Source: Natrarchaeobaculum sulfurireducens (GTDB taxonomy: Archaea; Halobacteriota; Halobacteria; Halobacteriales; Natrialbaceae). From it: a stretch of DNA of 64,000 bases. The stretch lies in contig NZ_CP024047.1 of assembly GCF_003430825.1 (NCBI RefSeq), positions 1,054,001-1,118,000 of the forward strand, read 5' to 3'. The translations under genes were made by a program, and so were the position numbers. Under the pieces are notes generated by a model that did no database searches, was not told where the DNA came from, and saw only the letters and a program-made list of their open reading frames with translations. Positions 53,102 through 62,572 of this stretch are shown here, in pieces (within the stretch, counting starts at the first letter, position 1; each line of letters opens with the position of its first letter).

Positions 53102-53137
53102 AAGAACTGGCGACGAAGGCCCGGGAAGATCCGGGAG
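53102..53137 (-). promoter_or_regulatory. 36-bp block conserved upstream of repeat-protein genes, copy 2
   Basis: Identical to 48412-48447 and located 55 nt before the ATG of repeat protein 2. Outside this block and the start-codon region the two upstream sequences differ, which argues for selection or recent conversion. Confidence 0.6.
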
Positions 53138-53266
53138 AGATCGCGCTTGCTGACCCCGATTGGCCCACGCACGGGTCGCCGTCGGCAGTCCGACGGACGT
53201 CGAACTCGTCGTCGATCCGCTGGGTCGAAAAATTTCGTGGGCTGAAGCCGCAACCGCTGTCACAGC

Positions 53267-55156
53267 TTACTCGAGTTTGCTGACGTCGACATCGTAAGAG
53301 CCGTCGTCGTTCTCGACGAGAACGCCGTTTCGCTCGAGTTCCTGGGGACTGTCGCCGGTGACGATCAGCCGTTCGGAGATCGTCTCGCAGTCGGAGTCGG
53401 TCGTCTGTTCGCGCTCGCTCTGGTCTCGTTCACTTTCGGCTCGTTCACGCTCGCTGTCGGCGTCGGACTCGCTGCGGTCGCTGTCTCGCGTCTCGAGGTC
53501 GCGTTCGCTCTCGCTGACGTCACGCTCGCTCTCGCGTTCGCTCTCGTCGGCGCGTTCGCTGCGGTCGCGGTCGCTCTCGTCGCGTTCGCTATCGCGGTCA
53601 CTGAGCCGCTCGCGTTCGGTGTCGGTGTCTACGTGCTCGTCGACGCCCGTATCGCGCTCGCTCAGGGTGTCGCGTTCGGACGCCGTGGACTCGCTCAGGT
53701 CACGCTCGCTCTCCTCACGGTCGTCGGAATACTGACTCCCGTCGCGCTCGCTCGAGGTTCGGTCGGCCTCGCTACCGCGGTCAGCACGCTCGCTTTCGGC
53801 GCGTTCGGTGTCGTTGTCCGTGGTATCGAGCGTCGTTTGCTGCTGGTCGCGCTCCGTGTCGCTGCGCTCGCTTTCGAACTCCTCGGCGTCGAAGTCGCTG
53901 CGAGCGCTCTCGCTGTCGGCGGTACTCGCCTCTCGGTCGCTCTCCTCGAGCGTGTACTCGCTGCCCTGGCGGGCCTGATCGTGTTCGTCGAGGACCGAGT
54001 CGAAGGATTCGCTCAGGAACGATCCGCTGGTGAACTCACTGCGGTCGCGCTCGCTGCGGTCGCTCTCTGTCGCCGACTCCTCGCTCTCGTCGCGATCCGA
54101 GTCGCTCGTTTCGCGTTCCTGTTCGTGTTCGGTCTGCTCGCTCGAGTCCGACGCCGCACGCGCTGTGTCGTGTTCGCTGTCGGCGCGTTCTTGCGCATCG
54201 GTGTCCTCGCCACGGTCGAAGCGGTCGGCGTCGATCCGTTCGGTGTCGCTTTCGCTTCCGGACTCCTCGTGTTCCTCGCTCGAGGTGGCGTCACGGTCGC
54301 TCTCGCGCTCGTCGGCGGTACTCTCACTCGCGTCGCTCGTGTTCTCCTCGGCAGATCGTTCCTCGAGATTGCGTTCGTCCGCGGTAGTCTCGTCGTCGGT
54401 CGTTTCGATGTCGCTGCTGTCGTGTTCGCTCGTCTCACGCGCGGTGTCGTCGTGGTCGACGTCGCTCTCACTCCGGTCGCTGGCGTGCTCGTCAGCGACG
54501 GCGTCGCGCTCGTCTGCCTCACTCGCGCTTTCGCTTTCACTCGCCTCGCTCTCGTCGCTGGCACTGTCGCTTGCACTCGAGTCGGTCTCGCTGTGGGTGC
54601 TGTCGCCGTCCGACTCGGTCGCGTCACGTTCGCTGACGTCGTGCTCGCTGTCGCGTTCGCTCTCGTTGATTTCGACGTCGGTGTCGTCGATTTCGCTCTC
54701 GCTGACGTCGCGTGCGGAGTCGTCGACCTCGCTGGCGTCGCGCTCGCTGCTCGAGTCGCGCGCTTCGTCGCGGTCGTTCACTTCGAACTCGCTGCCGTCG
54801 CGGTCGTACTCGCTGTCGCTTGCGCTGTCGCGCTCGCTCAACTCGCGCTCGCTCTCGTCGAGTGCGCTCGAGCTCTCGCTCTGGCTGTCGCGTTCGCTGA
54901 CGTCTCGATCACGGTCGTTTTCGCGGTGGTCGGTGTTCGCTCGGTCACGCTCGCGCTCGCTCTGGCTGTCGCGTTCGTCGATCTCGCTCGTGACGTCGAG
55001 GGTTTCGTCCAGGTGCTCGCTCACGTCGCATCGCTCGTCGTCCAAGGTGTAGATGACGGTCTGGTCGTCACCGTTGGTGACGCCGCCAGTCGCGGCGACG
55101 ACGCCACCTAACACCAGGAGAGCGGCCAACGCGAGGACACCAACGTGGTCTATCAT
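53267..55156 (-). CDS. Ser/Asp/Glu/Arg repeat surface protein 3 (divergent)
   Basis: 629 residues: anchor GVLALAALLVLGGVVAATGG, a short entry with Cys43 (TLDDERCDVSEHLDE), about 540 residues of Ser/Asp/Glu/Arg units richer in ERD and RDSE than its neighbours, then Cys590 (SDCETISERLIVTGDSP) and a folded-looking end NGVLVENDDGSYDVDVSKLE. The two cysteines are again the only ones, 547 positions apart. Third member of the tandem family, with different terminal domains. Confidence 0.87.
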   Translation of the reverse strand: MIDHVGVLALAALLVLGGVVAATGGVTNGDDQTVIYTLDDERCDVSEHLDETLDVTSEIDERDSQSERERDRANTDHRENDRDRDVSERDSQSESSSALDESERELSERDSASDSEYDRDGSEFEVNDRDEARDSSSERDASEVDDSARDVSESEIDDTDVEINESERDSEHDVSERDATESDGDSTHSETDSSASDSASDESEASESESASEADERDAVADEHASDRSESDVDHDDTARETSEHDSSDIETTDDETTADERNLEERSAEENTSDASESTADERESDRDATSSEEHEESGSESDTERIDADRFDRGEDTDAQERADSEHDTARAASDSSEQTEHEQERETSDSDRDESEESATESDRSERDRSEFTSGSFLSESFDSVLDEHDQARQGSEYTLEESDREASTADSESARSDFDAEEFESERSDTERDQQQTTLDTTDNDTERAESERADRGSEADRTSSERDGSQYSDDREESERDLSESTASERDTLSERDTGVDEHVDTDTERERLSDRDSERDESDRDRSERADESERESERDVSESERDLETRDSDRSESDADSERERAESERDQSEREQTTDSDCETISERLIVTGDSPQELERNGVLVENDDGSYDVDVSKLE

Positions 55157-55366
55157 GTGTTTCTGTCCAGTATCTAGTGTTTCCAGCAGGTTCGCTGCGA
55201 ATCGGTCCCTAGACGGTGCGGTCTTCGGCGCTCGCGCTCAAATAGGGGCGACGAAGAGTGACGAAGAATCGGGCTACACGTCGGGCGTTCGGGGGACAGC
55301 GGCTAGTATCAGAACGAACGTGAGGGCTCGAGAAGCGAGGTGTAGTCGTGTCCTCAGGGACCGGTC

Positions 55367-55495
55367 TCACGTCCCGATCGAACGCCTATCGCCGGGGCTC
55401 ACTCGACAGTCGGTACAGTAGTATCCGTGGTACCTGTTCGCTCTCCGGTACGTGTCTCCACACGTGATACACAGCGAATTGGATTCGTGACTCAT
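55367..55495 (-). CDS. 42-residue zinc-ribbon protein
   Basis: MSHESNSLCITCGDTYRRAN, then RYHGYYCTDCRVSPGDRRSI. CxxC (Cys9, Cys12) and CxxC (Cys27, Cys30), fourteen residues apart, form a typical single zinc ribbon. Such mini-proteins are frequent in haloarchaea and often missed. It lies between repeat protein 3 and a zinc-finger membrane protein, all on the minus strand. Function unknown. Confidence 0.7.
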   Translation of the reverse strand: MSHESNSLCITCGDTYRRANRYHGYYCTDCRVSPGDRRSIGT

Positions 55496-55587
55496 CGTAC
55501 CTTATCCACGGCGGAACGGGCTCCTATAGGATCGGTGAACGACCGCGACAGATCGGGAAGAATCGCCATCGTTCAACGACGGGCCGA

Positions 55588-56223
55588 TCAGTCGCCGGAG
55601 TGGACGACGATCTCAACGGTATCGCCAGCACCCTCGCTCGCGTCGTCGACGGACTCGACACCCTCGAGGACGTACTCCTGGGGATCGACCGGGTCGCCGT
55701 CGACGGTCACGCTGACTTCGTCACCGGCGTCCGCGTCGAACTCCTGGCCGTCGACGGCGAACGTCTCGGCCGTCACGCTCATCCCGAGCGTCTCGAGGGC
55801 GTACTCGATCGTCACGCCGTCGCAGTGGGTGTGCCACACCGCCGCGTCGTCGTACGCGTGGAAGTGGAAACAGCCGTCGGCCTCGATGTACTGTGGCTGG
55901 TTGAAGTCGACGGTGGTGTCGTCGTACTGGACGGAAAGCTGTCCGTGTTCGTGGATCTGAGTGGTCGTATCCGGCTGTGTGGCGGCGGAGCTGTCGCCGT
56001 CGTCGGCACCGAGAAACACCAGGGCGTATCCGAGCACGAACACGGCGACGACGATACCCACGCCGGCGTACAGCGCCAGATTCCGTGGTTTCGTCCGATC
56101 TCGAGGCGGATCGAGGCGTCGGGAATCGATCGCCCGCAACTCGTCGGCGTGGGCCTGCCTGAGATGGTCGTCGTACGCTTCCTCGGGGACCGCCGCTCCG
56201 CAGTACGCACAGTGTGTTTGCAT
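55588..56223 (-). CDS. Membrane-anchored protein with N-terminal zinc finger and external His-rich domain
   Basis: 211 residues. The N-terminus MQTHCAYCGAAVPEEAYDDH with HLRQAHADEL forms a C2H2-like finger. One membrane helix follows (LALYAGVGIVVAVFVLGYAL, about 62-81), then an external domain with CFHFHAYDDAAVWHTHC, a dense His/Cys patch that could bind copper or another metal, and an acidic beta-rich end (EVSVTVDGDPVDPQEYVLEG). The start at 56223 opens directly with the finger. Confidence 0.8.
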   Translation of the reverse strand: MQTHCAYCGAAVPEEAYDDHLRQAHADELRAIDSRRLDPPRDRTKPRNLALYAGVGIVVAVFVLGYALVFLGADDGDSSAATQPDTTTQIHEHGQLSVQYDDTTVDFNQPQYIEADGCFHFHAYDDAAVWHTHCDGVTIEYALETLGMSVTAETFAVDGQEFDADAGDEVSVTVDGDPVDPQEYVLEGVESVDDASEGAGDTVEIVVHSGD

Positions 56224-56415
56224 CGGAAGTCGTCGCCAGACAGGCGGTGACGGAGTATGAAACGTAGTCGAAGAATCGAGGCATCGACCGTCGCGTCGGC
56301 GGGCACTGGCCAGTACCGACAGCCAGGGTGTCGAAAGCCGCACGAAACGGAGCCGTTGACTCGAGAGCACTACGAAACGAGGCCGTGAACTCGAGAAGTC
56401 GCATGCAAGCGGGCC

Positions 56416-56592
56416 TTACAGAAGTGCGTTGTCGACCTGGAGCGCACTACTCTCGTCGGTCTCGTAGGCGGCCATGATGAGGCCGACGACTTCCGGGTTG
56501 GACGGCTCGTAGCCGAGTTGCTGTTCTAAATTGGTTTTGATCTCTTCGAACCGGTCGCTTTTCGACCCGTAGAGTTTGATGTGTGATGTCAT
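56416..56592 (-). CDS. Small ribbon-helix-helix-like protein, copy 3
   Basis: 58 residues, near-identical to copy 2: TSHIKLYGSKSDRFEEIKTN, LEQQLGYEPSNPEVVGLIMA, then YETDESSALQVDNALL. Ends in TAA, below usual length limits. Together with copy 2 it flanks the repeat-protein locus. Confidence 0.83.
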   Translation of the reverse strand: MTSHIKLYGSKSDRFEEIKTNLEQQLGYEPSNPEVVGLIMAAYETDESSALQVDNALL

Positions 56593-56811
56593 GGGTGGTT
56601 GCGTTCGTCAGCGACGATAGCAACGATCGTCTATCGACGAGGGGCCCGAACGACGGACAGTCGCTGCCATCGGTTCCCATACGTCACCCTTTGGTACATA
56701 TTGTCCGCCTATGTAGTTGGACAGTGGACACCCTCTGTCCATCGGTCGCCGACAGACGCCGCCCCACCAGTCGGAAGGTTCATCGGTCGTCATCTTGACG
56801 GCGACCGATCG

Positions 56812-59340
56812 TCACTCCTTGGGGTCTGGGTCGTCAGTGAACACTATCGAGAGGAGCTTTCGCTGGGCGACCCGGAGGTGGTTGTTGAACGTCGGTTGCG
56901 AGACGCCGAGGAGGTCGGCGACCCCCTCTCCGGTCGTCTCTCGAGGCACGTCGAAGTAGCCGCTGAGAAACGCCGTCTCGAGCGCCTCGAACTGCTTGTC
57001 CGTCAGTGCGTTCTCGAGGTCCGACCGGAAGCCGTAGCCGGGCCGATCGACGAACTCGTGATCTTGCCGTCTGACGAGCGTCGAGTCGGGATAGAGGCCG
57101 GTGAAAAAGCCGACGAACTCCCTGACAGTCGTTCGATCGGGGAGCGAGACGACGAGCCGCCCGGCGTCTTCAGACGCCGACATCGTCTTCGGAAGCACGC
57201 CGTACTCGAGGAGGCGAGCGACGACGCTGTCTTCGGTGAAAGTACACTCGAACAGGTGTCTGTCACCCCGTTGTGTGACGAGTCGGGTCTCGGTAACCGA
57301 CGGCGACCGACTGGCGAGTTCGAGTATCCGCTCGACGGGTGCCCCGCTAATCGTAAAAAACCCACGGATCGATCCATCGGGCCGTGAGACGACCGTCTCG
57401 AACTCGAACGCACACCCCGTCTCGCGGGCCCACTCGAGGAACTCGATCTCACGGTCGCGGACGCGAAACTCGAGTTCGACGCCGCCGCGACCGACCAGTG
57501 CGGCCCTCGTTTCGATCGCGTGTATCGCCTGAGCGACCCAGCGTCCGAGGTCCTCGAAGAGGTCCCGCTCTGCATCGTCGAACCGATCCGGCTGTTCGCT
57601 GTACACGGCCAGCCCACCGTAGGTCCGCTCTCGGAAGACGAGCGGAACGCCGACGATCGATCGGTACCCTCGTGTGACCGCCTCCTGGCGCCACTGTTCG
57701 TCCACGGAGCCAGTCAGGAGGTGTCGGCTGGCCTGCACCGTTTTCGTCTCGATCGCCGTCGCCATCGGTTCGCCCTGGCCGACGAGCGTGTCCACGCTGG
57801 AATCGAGGCGCTCGAGGTAGGGCTTCTCGGCTCCAGCCCACGTCCGCTCGCGGACTCGTTCGTCGACCTCGTCGACGTCGGCGATCCTGACGAAATCGTA
57901 CTGGCCGGTTGCAACGACGTGCTCACAGATGGCCCGCTCGAGTTCGGGGCGCGTCCACGCCCGGCCGATCACTCGCGCGACGTGTCGAACCAGGTCGAGT
58001 CTCGTCTCGAAGCGTTCTGTCTCCAGGTTCGCCCGCTCGAGCCGTCTGTGACACTCGCTCAGACACCGTTGGGACTCGATTCGATCGAGCACCGTCCCGG
58101 CGGTCGCACTCGAGAGGCGAACAAACGCGTGATCGAGCGGCGTCAGTCGTGTCCCGTCGATCGTTCCGGCCACGAGAACGCCAGCAGTACCGACCGGCAC
58201 GACGAGCCCACGGGCCATCGCCGGATTCTGGACCGGCTCGGCCGGTTCGGGATGCACGTCGGCGACGAAGACCGGCGTCCGTTCGACGAAGGCAGTCCAG
58301 GCGGGCGTCGATTCCGCCTCGAACGACAGCGTGGTCGCCGATTCGTCGAACCGTGTGGTCACCGCCCGACGGGAGAGTCCGTCGGTGGGCTCGTCGTAGA
58401 GGTAGATCGCGACGGCCGCCGATTCGTTCCCGTTTTCGATCACCTCAACGACGGCCTCACAGAGGTCCTGGTCCGTGTCCGTCTCCGTCTCGTTTCCGAG
58501 GCGCTCCGTGACCATCGCTTCGAGTCGACTGAGTGCCCGCTCGAGCCCGATGGTGTCGTGATCGGTATCCGCAGTGATGCCAGCGGTTCGATCGCTCCGG
58601 TCGAAGACCGTACAGACGTACTGATCGTCCGCTCTGCGAGCGAGCGAGACGAGCACAGGGACGGCATCGCCGTCACGCCTGCGTGCAGTGACCTCCTCGA
58701 CTGTCCGGCCACGTCTTCGAACGCGGTCGAATACGGTCTCGAGCGTGCTCGCCTCGCTAGCAGGAAACACGCTCGGCAACGACTCTCCGATCAGGTGCTC
58801 CGGATCGTAGCCGAACAGTTCACCGTAGCTCGCACTGACCGCGACGAACGACCCCGACTCGTCCAGCAGACAGCTGCCGTCGACGACGTCACTGTAGAAC
58901 CCGTCCGAGCGCTCGAGTTCGTCCCCGTAGCGGCGATCGACGGCCCGTCGAACCCGCGATGCCAGCAGCCAGTATCCGGCATCGTCCGCGTCGGTCCGCA
59001 CGTAATCCGTCGCCCCCTGTGAGAGGGCCTCACCGACCAGATCGGTGGCGCGTATCTCCGAGAAGACGATGTACGGAAGTCCGGGAAACGAATCACACAC
59101 CGCTTCGAGCACGTCCAGGTCGTGGACGATCGGGGGCCGTATCTCCTGGACAACGCAGTCGACCGACTCGAGCGACCGAAATACGTCGTCGCTTCGGGAG
59201 GCAACCGTCACGTCGATCCCGAACTCGTCTTCGAAGACGGATTTCGCGGCTCGAACGGTCGTGGCACCCGTATCGACGAAGAGCACGCGAATGGGCTCCC
59301 TCGATCGTGGCGTCCCACGGGACGGCGTCGTGCTATTCAT
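56812..59340 (-). CDS. Bat-like regulator with degenerate receiver, PAS and GAF domains
   Basis: 842 residues. A receiver-like domain (about 17-130) has Glu66 where the phospho-acceptor Asp should be (DCVVQEIRPP). A PAS domain (about 150-255; GSFVAVSASYGELFGYDPEH) follows, then two GAF domains (about 300-440 and 460-620), a Bat domain (VELEFRVRDREIEFLEWARE) and a C-terminal HTH_10 at about 780-832, including LTDKQFEALETAFLSGYFDV and VSQPTFNNHLRVA. No kinase partner is nearby. The Glu may mimic constant phosphorylation. Its domain order differs from the gene at 43275. Confidence 0.92.
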   Translation of the reverse strand: MNSTTPSRGTPRSREPIRVLFVDTGATTVRAAKSVFEDEFGIDVTVASRSDDVFRSLESVDCVVQEIRPPIVHDLDVLEAVCDSFPGLPYIVFSEIRATDLVGEALSQGATDYVRTDADDAGYWLLASRVRRAVDRRYGDELERSDGFYSDVVDGSCLLDESGSFVAVSASYGELFGYDPEHLIGESLPSVFPASEASTLETVFDRVRRRGRTVEEVTARRRDGDAVPVLVSLARRADDQYVCTVFDRSDRTAGITADTDHDTIGLERALSRLEAMVTERLGNETETDTDQDLCEAVVEVIENGNESAAVAIYLYDEPTDGLSRRAVTTRFDESATTLSFEAESTPAWTAFVERTPVFVADVHPEPAEPVQNPAMARGLVVPVGTAGVLVAGTIDGTRLTPLDHAFVRLSSATAGTVLDRIESQRCLSECHRRLERANLETERFETRLDLVRHVARVIGRAWTRPELERAICEHVVATGQYDFVRIADVDEVDERVRERTWAGAEKPYLERLDSSVDTLVGQGEPMATAIETKTVQASRHLLTGSVDEQWRQEAVTRGYRSIVGVPLVFRERTYGGLAVYSEQPDRFDDAERDLFEDLGRWVAQAIHAIETRAALVGRGGVELEFRVRDREIEFLEWARETGCAFEFETVVSRPDGSIRGFFTISGAPVERILELASRSPSVTETRLVTQRGDRHLFECTFTEDSVVARLLEYGVLPKTMSASEDAGRLVVSLPDRTTVREFVGFFTGLYPDSTLVRRQDHEFVDRPGYGFRSDLENALTDKQFEALETAFLSGYFDVPRETTGEGVADLLGVSQPTFNNHLRVAQRKLLSIVFTDDPDPKE

Positions 59341-59778
59341 CGATGATCATTCCAGTCCGTCTGATCGACACTGTATCGGTAGGTTCCTCCCGACCGCCGA
59401 TCGTGGTCGTCCAGTTCGGCGAGCGCTCGAGCGATACCGGGAATTCACTCGTGATAACAGGTGACGCAGGTATAGAACGTCGATGCCGACGCTCCTAACT
59501 CTCGACACCCGACGTACGTTGGCGCTCGAGTGGCCGCCACTGAAGCCAGCGGTAGGACGATTGGTCCCCTCGCGGACGAGTCGAATGCCCCGACCGTCCT
59601 ACTCGCTCGTTCTCCCCCACTGTCGTCCCTGTGACTGGTAAAACGCGAACGCAAGCAACGGAAACGGCGAGTATATAACGTGAGACACTATCCGAATCGT
59701 CCCGTCTCAGCCGGTGGACTATCCACGTAGCGCCAGCCGTTTTGCCCGTGTCCAAAAGAGGCGCATTTGAACACCGAT
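59341..59778. other. Divergent intergenic region with TATA-like box
   Basis: 438 bp between divergent Bat-like and subtilase genes. gagtatataacgtg at 59670-59683 is a good TATA box for the rightward gene, about 100 nt before its ATG; other short AT stretches occur near 59340-59380. No gene is seen. Confidence 0.55.
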
Positions 59779-62493
59779 ATGACCGAACAGCGACGATCCT
59801 CCCCGATTGGCGAAGAATCTACGCCATCCTCTCCCCGAGATCCTGAGACGACAAGCGGAGTGCACGACGAGCGGGCGTGGCCCCGGAAAACCGTCACCGA
59901 ACTCCTGTCGGCACCGGCATGGGTGGTCACCGAACTCCTGTCGACACCCTCGAGGGCGACGATGGACCGGCTCCGGGCGAGCCTGGCACCGACACTCGGG
60001 CTCCTGTTCGTTCTCGCACCGCTCTGTGGTCGCCGTGGCCTCACGCGACGGTCGGCGCTGGGAACCCTCAGTGCAGGTCTGGCCGGTACCATCGGTCTCG
60101 GCACGACCGCGGCCGGTGGGACGGATGGAGACGGGGACGACAGATGCGGGAACGACGGACACGGGGATCGTTACGTCGTCGGTCTCGAAGCGGGAACGTC
60201 GACCGAGCGGATCTGCCGGTCGGCCTCGACCCTCCACCGATCGCGCGAGTGTTCGTGGGGCGGAAGCGTCGTGGTCGGCGAGTTCGGCGACGAGACGCGC
60301 CGGGAGTTCACAGACCGTCCGGAGGTACGATACATCGAGAAGGATCACGTCCGCCGGCAATCGATACACCGAAGCGTCGAGCAGTCGGACAGCGTGGATC
60401 TGGCTGACGAACAGGAGACGCCGTGGGGCGTCGAGCGGATCGGGGCTACCGACCTTCACAGTGCGGGTGCGGACGGTTCGAGTGTGACGGTTGCCATCCT
60501 CGACTCGGGTGTCGATCCCGACCACGAGAGTCTCGAGGTGCCGGAGGGGAAAGCGTTCGCCGATTGTAACGGCGGCTCCTGTGCGACCGACTGGGACGAC
60601 GAAACTGGCCACGGAACCCACTGCGCGGGCACCGTTGGCGCACTGGACAACGGGAAAGGCGTGGTTGGAGTGACACCGGATGTGACGCTCTGTGCGCTAA
60701 AGGTGCTCGCCGGCGACGGCTCCGGCTACGATTCGGATATCGCTGCGGCCATCGAGTGGTGTGCGGACAACGACGTCGACGTCATCAACCTCAGCCTCGG
60801 CGGAAGCGACGAAGCGCAGGTGCTCGAGGATGCCCTGGAGTACGCCTACGAGCGGGGCGTGCTGATTGTTGCCGCGGCTGGCAATGATGGCTCTACAGGT
60901 GGGATCGACTATCCCGCGGCGTACGACGAGTGTATCGCCGTGGGCGCGACGGACGAGCGCGACGGGGTCCCGAGCTGGTCGGCACGCGGCGACGGAATCG
61001 AACTCGTCGCTCCGGGCGAAAACGTACTCTCGACGAAGCCCGACGACGAGTACGTCTATCTCGACGGGACCTCCATGTCGACGCCACACGTCGCGGCCAT
61101 CGGCGCACAGCTGATGAGCCAGGGACTCGAGCACGCGGACGCGACGGACGACGTCGACGACCCCGGTGGCGTCCGCGGCCTCCTCCGGGAAACGGCCGAA
61201 GACCTCGGCTTCGACGAGGACGAGCAGGGATACGGCCTGCTCAACTCGTTCGAGGCGCTCGAGGAACTCGAACCGATCACTACCGAGGACGTCACGGCCG
61301 TTCGGGCACAGCGCGCGACGCTGAACGGGTCGATGAGATCGATCGAGGACGCGTCGACGGTCGACGTCTCCTTCGAGTGGCGGGAGTCGGACGTATCCGA
61401 GTGGACCGAAACCGAGACCGAGTCGGTCGAGCCGGACGCCGAGTTCGACGTCGAACTCGACGAACTGACCCCCGAAACTGAGTACGACGTCCGTGCCGTC
61501 CTCGACGATGGAGACGAGACGTCGACCGCGAACGTGGTCACGTTCGAGACCGGACTGGACGAACTCGCCGTCGAAACGGGCGACCTCGAGGCAATCGACC
61601 ACCGAACGATTCGGGGTGTCGGGACCCTTCGCGGGCTCAGTGACGCCGAGGGCGTGGCGGCATCGTTCAGAATCCGCGAGGACGGCGACGAGGAGTGGGA
61701 GTCGAGCGACTCGCAGTCGCTCGAGGCGATCGGCACCTACGAGGCGGAGCTTTCGGGGCTCGAGCCCGAAACGGCCTACGAGGTCGAAGCCGTCGCCGAG
61801 GGAGACGACGACCGCACGACCGGCGAGACGGTGACCGTTGACACCGAGGCCGAACCCGGTATTCCGGAGATCGATCGCTTCGAACTCACCGACGACAGCA
61901 ACGGCCAGTTCGTCCGGTGTAACGTCCACTGGAGAGTCTCGGACCGCGACGGCGACCTCGAACTCGTCGCGACCGAGTTGCGCTACGCCGGTGAGGACGA
62001 GGAACTCCACCGCGTCGCATCCGAGATCGACGGCGGCGAGGGAAGCGGCGTTCATACGGTCAGAAACAGCGATCGGTTCGAGGGCGCTGGCAAGGAGTAC
62101 GAGATCACGCTGACGGTGACCGACGCCGAGGGGAACGTCACCGAGGAACGCGAGGAACTCTCGCTCGACGAGCGTTCCCCCGCGCCCAGCATCGACCGGT
62201 TCGAAGTCTCGAGCGACGACTTCCTCGGAACGCCCGAGGCCGTCGTCGACTGGGCGGTCTCGGACGACGGCGAGGAACTCGACGGCGTCGAACTCGAGTT
62301 GGTCCGGGCCGACGACGGCGAGGTCGTCGACGACTCGAGTTCGATGGCACGGGGCGAGGAGGCGTCCGACACCGACTCGCTCAGAGACGGTGAGTTCGAC
62401 GGCGGAGAAGCGGACTACGACGTCACGATCCGTGCGACCGATTACTTCGAACAGACAAGTGAGGAGACGACGCGGATCACGCTGGGCGAGTAA
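59779..62493 (+). CDS. Secreted subtilisin-like protease (halolysin type)
   Basis: 904 residues. A 60-residue N-terminal stretch precedes a hydrophobic segment and a twin-arginine region (GLTRRSALGTLSAGLAGTIG, about 86-105), a propeptide (about 120-205), and an S8 catalytic domain: Asp242 in AILDSGVD, His278 in GHGTHCAG, Ser432 in GTSMSTPHVA, with the oxyanion region AAAGNDG. After about 500 come repeated fibronectin-III-like segments (LTPETEYDVRAVLDDGDETS). TTG at 59767 would add four residues; I chose the ATG. Confidence 0.9.
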   Translation: MTEQRRSSPIGEESTPSSPRDPETTSGVHDERAWPRKTVTELLSAPAWVVTELLSTPSRATMDRLRASLAPTLGLLFVLAPLCGRRGLTRRSALGTLSAGLAGTIGLGTTAAGGTDGDGDDRCGNDGHGDRYVVGLEAGTSTERICRSASTLHRSRECSWGGSVVVGEFGDETRREFTDRPEVRYIEKDHVRRQSIHRSVEQSDSVDLADEQETPWGVERIGATDLHSAGADGSSVTVAILDSGVDPDHESLEVPEGKAFADCNGGSCATDWDDETGHGTHCAGTVGALDNGKGVVGVTPDVTLCALKVLAGDGSGYDSDIAAAIEWCADNDVDVINLSLGGSDEAQVLEDALEYAYERGVLIVAAAGNDGSTGGIDYPAAYDECIAVGATDERDGVPSWSARGDGIELVAPGENVLSTKPDDEYVYLDGTSMSTPHVAAIGAQLMSQGLEHADATDDVDDPGGVRGLLRETAEDLGFDEDEQGYGLLNSFEALEELEPITTEDVTAVRAQRATLNGSMRSIEDASTVDVSFEWRESDVSEWTETETESVEPDAEFDVELDELTPETEYDVRAVLDDGDETSTANVVTFETGLDELAVETGDLEAIDHRTIRGVGTLRGLSDAEGVAASFRIREDGDEEWESSDSQSLEAIGTYEAELSGLEPETAYEVEAVAEGDDDRTTGETVTVDTEAEPGIPEIDRFELTDDSNGQFVRCNVHWRVSDRDGDLELVATELRYAGEDEELHRVASEIDGGEGSGVHTVRNSDRFEGAGKEYEITLTVTDAEGNVTEEREELSLDERSPAPSIDRFEVSSDDFLGTPEAVVDWAVSDDGEELDGVELELVRADDGEVVDDSSSMARGEEASDTDSLRDGEFDGGEADYDVTIRATDYFEQTSEETTRITLGE

Positions 62494-62572
62494 CAGGGAC
62501 CGTCGACCACACAGTGGCAACCGCAACACGGAGCTGGATCCGGGTGAGGCCTAAATACGAGCGAGGGCCAGA

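Noticed and set aside
46500-55100. Possible CRISPR-like or satellite array suggested by dense short repeats
   Set aside because: The repeats are codon-periodic and irregular in length, with no fixed repeat-spacer pattern; they encode the Ser/Asp/Glu/Arg proteins.
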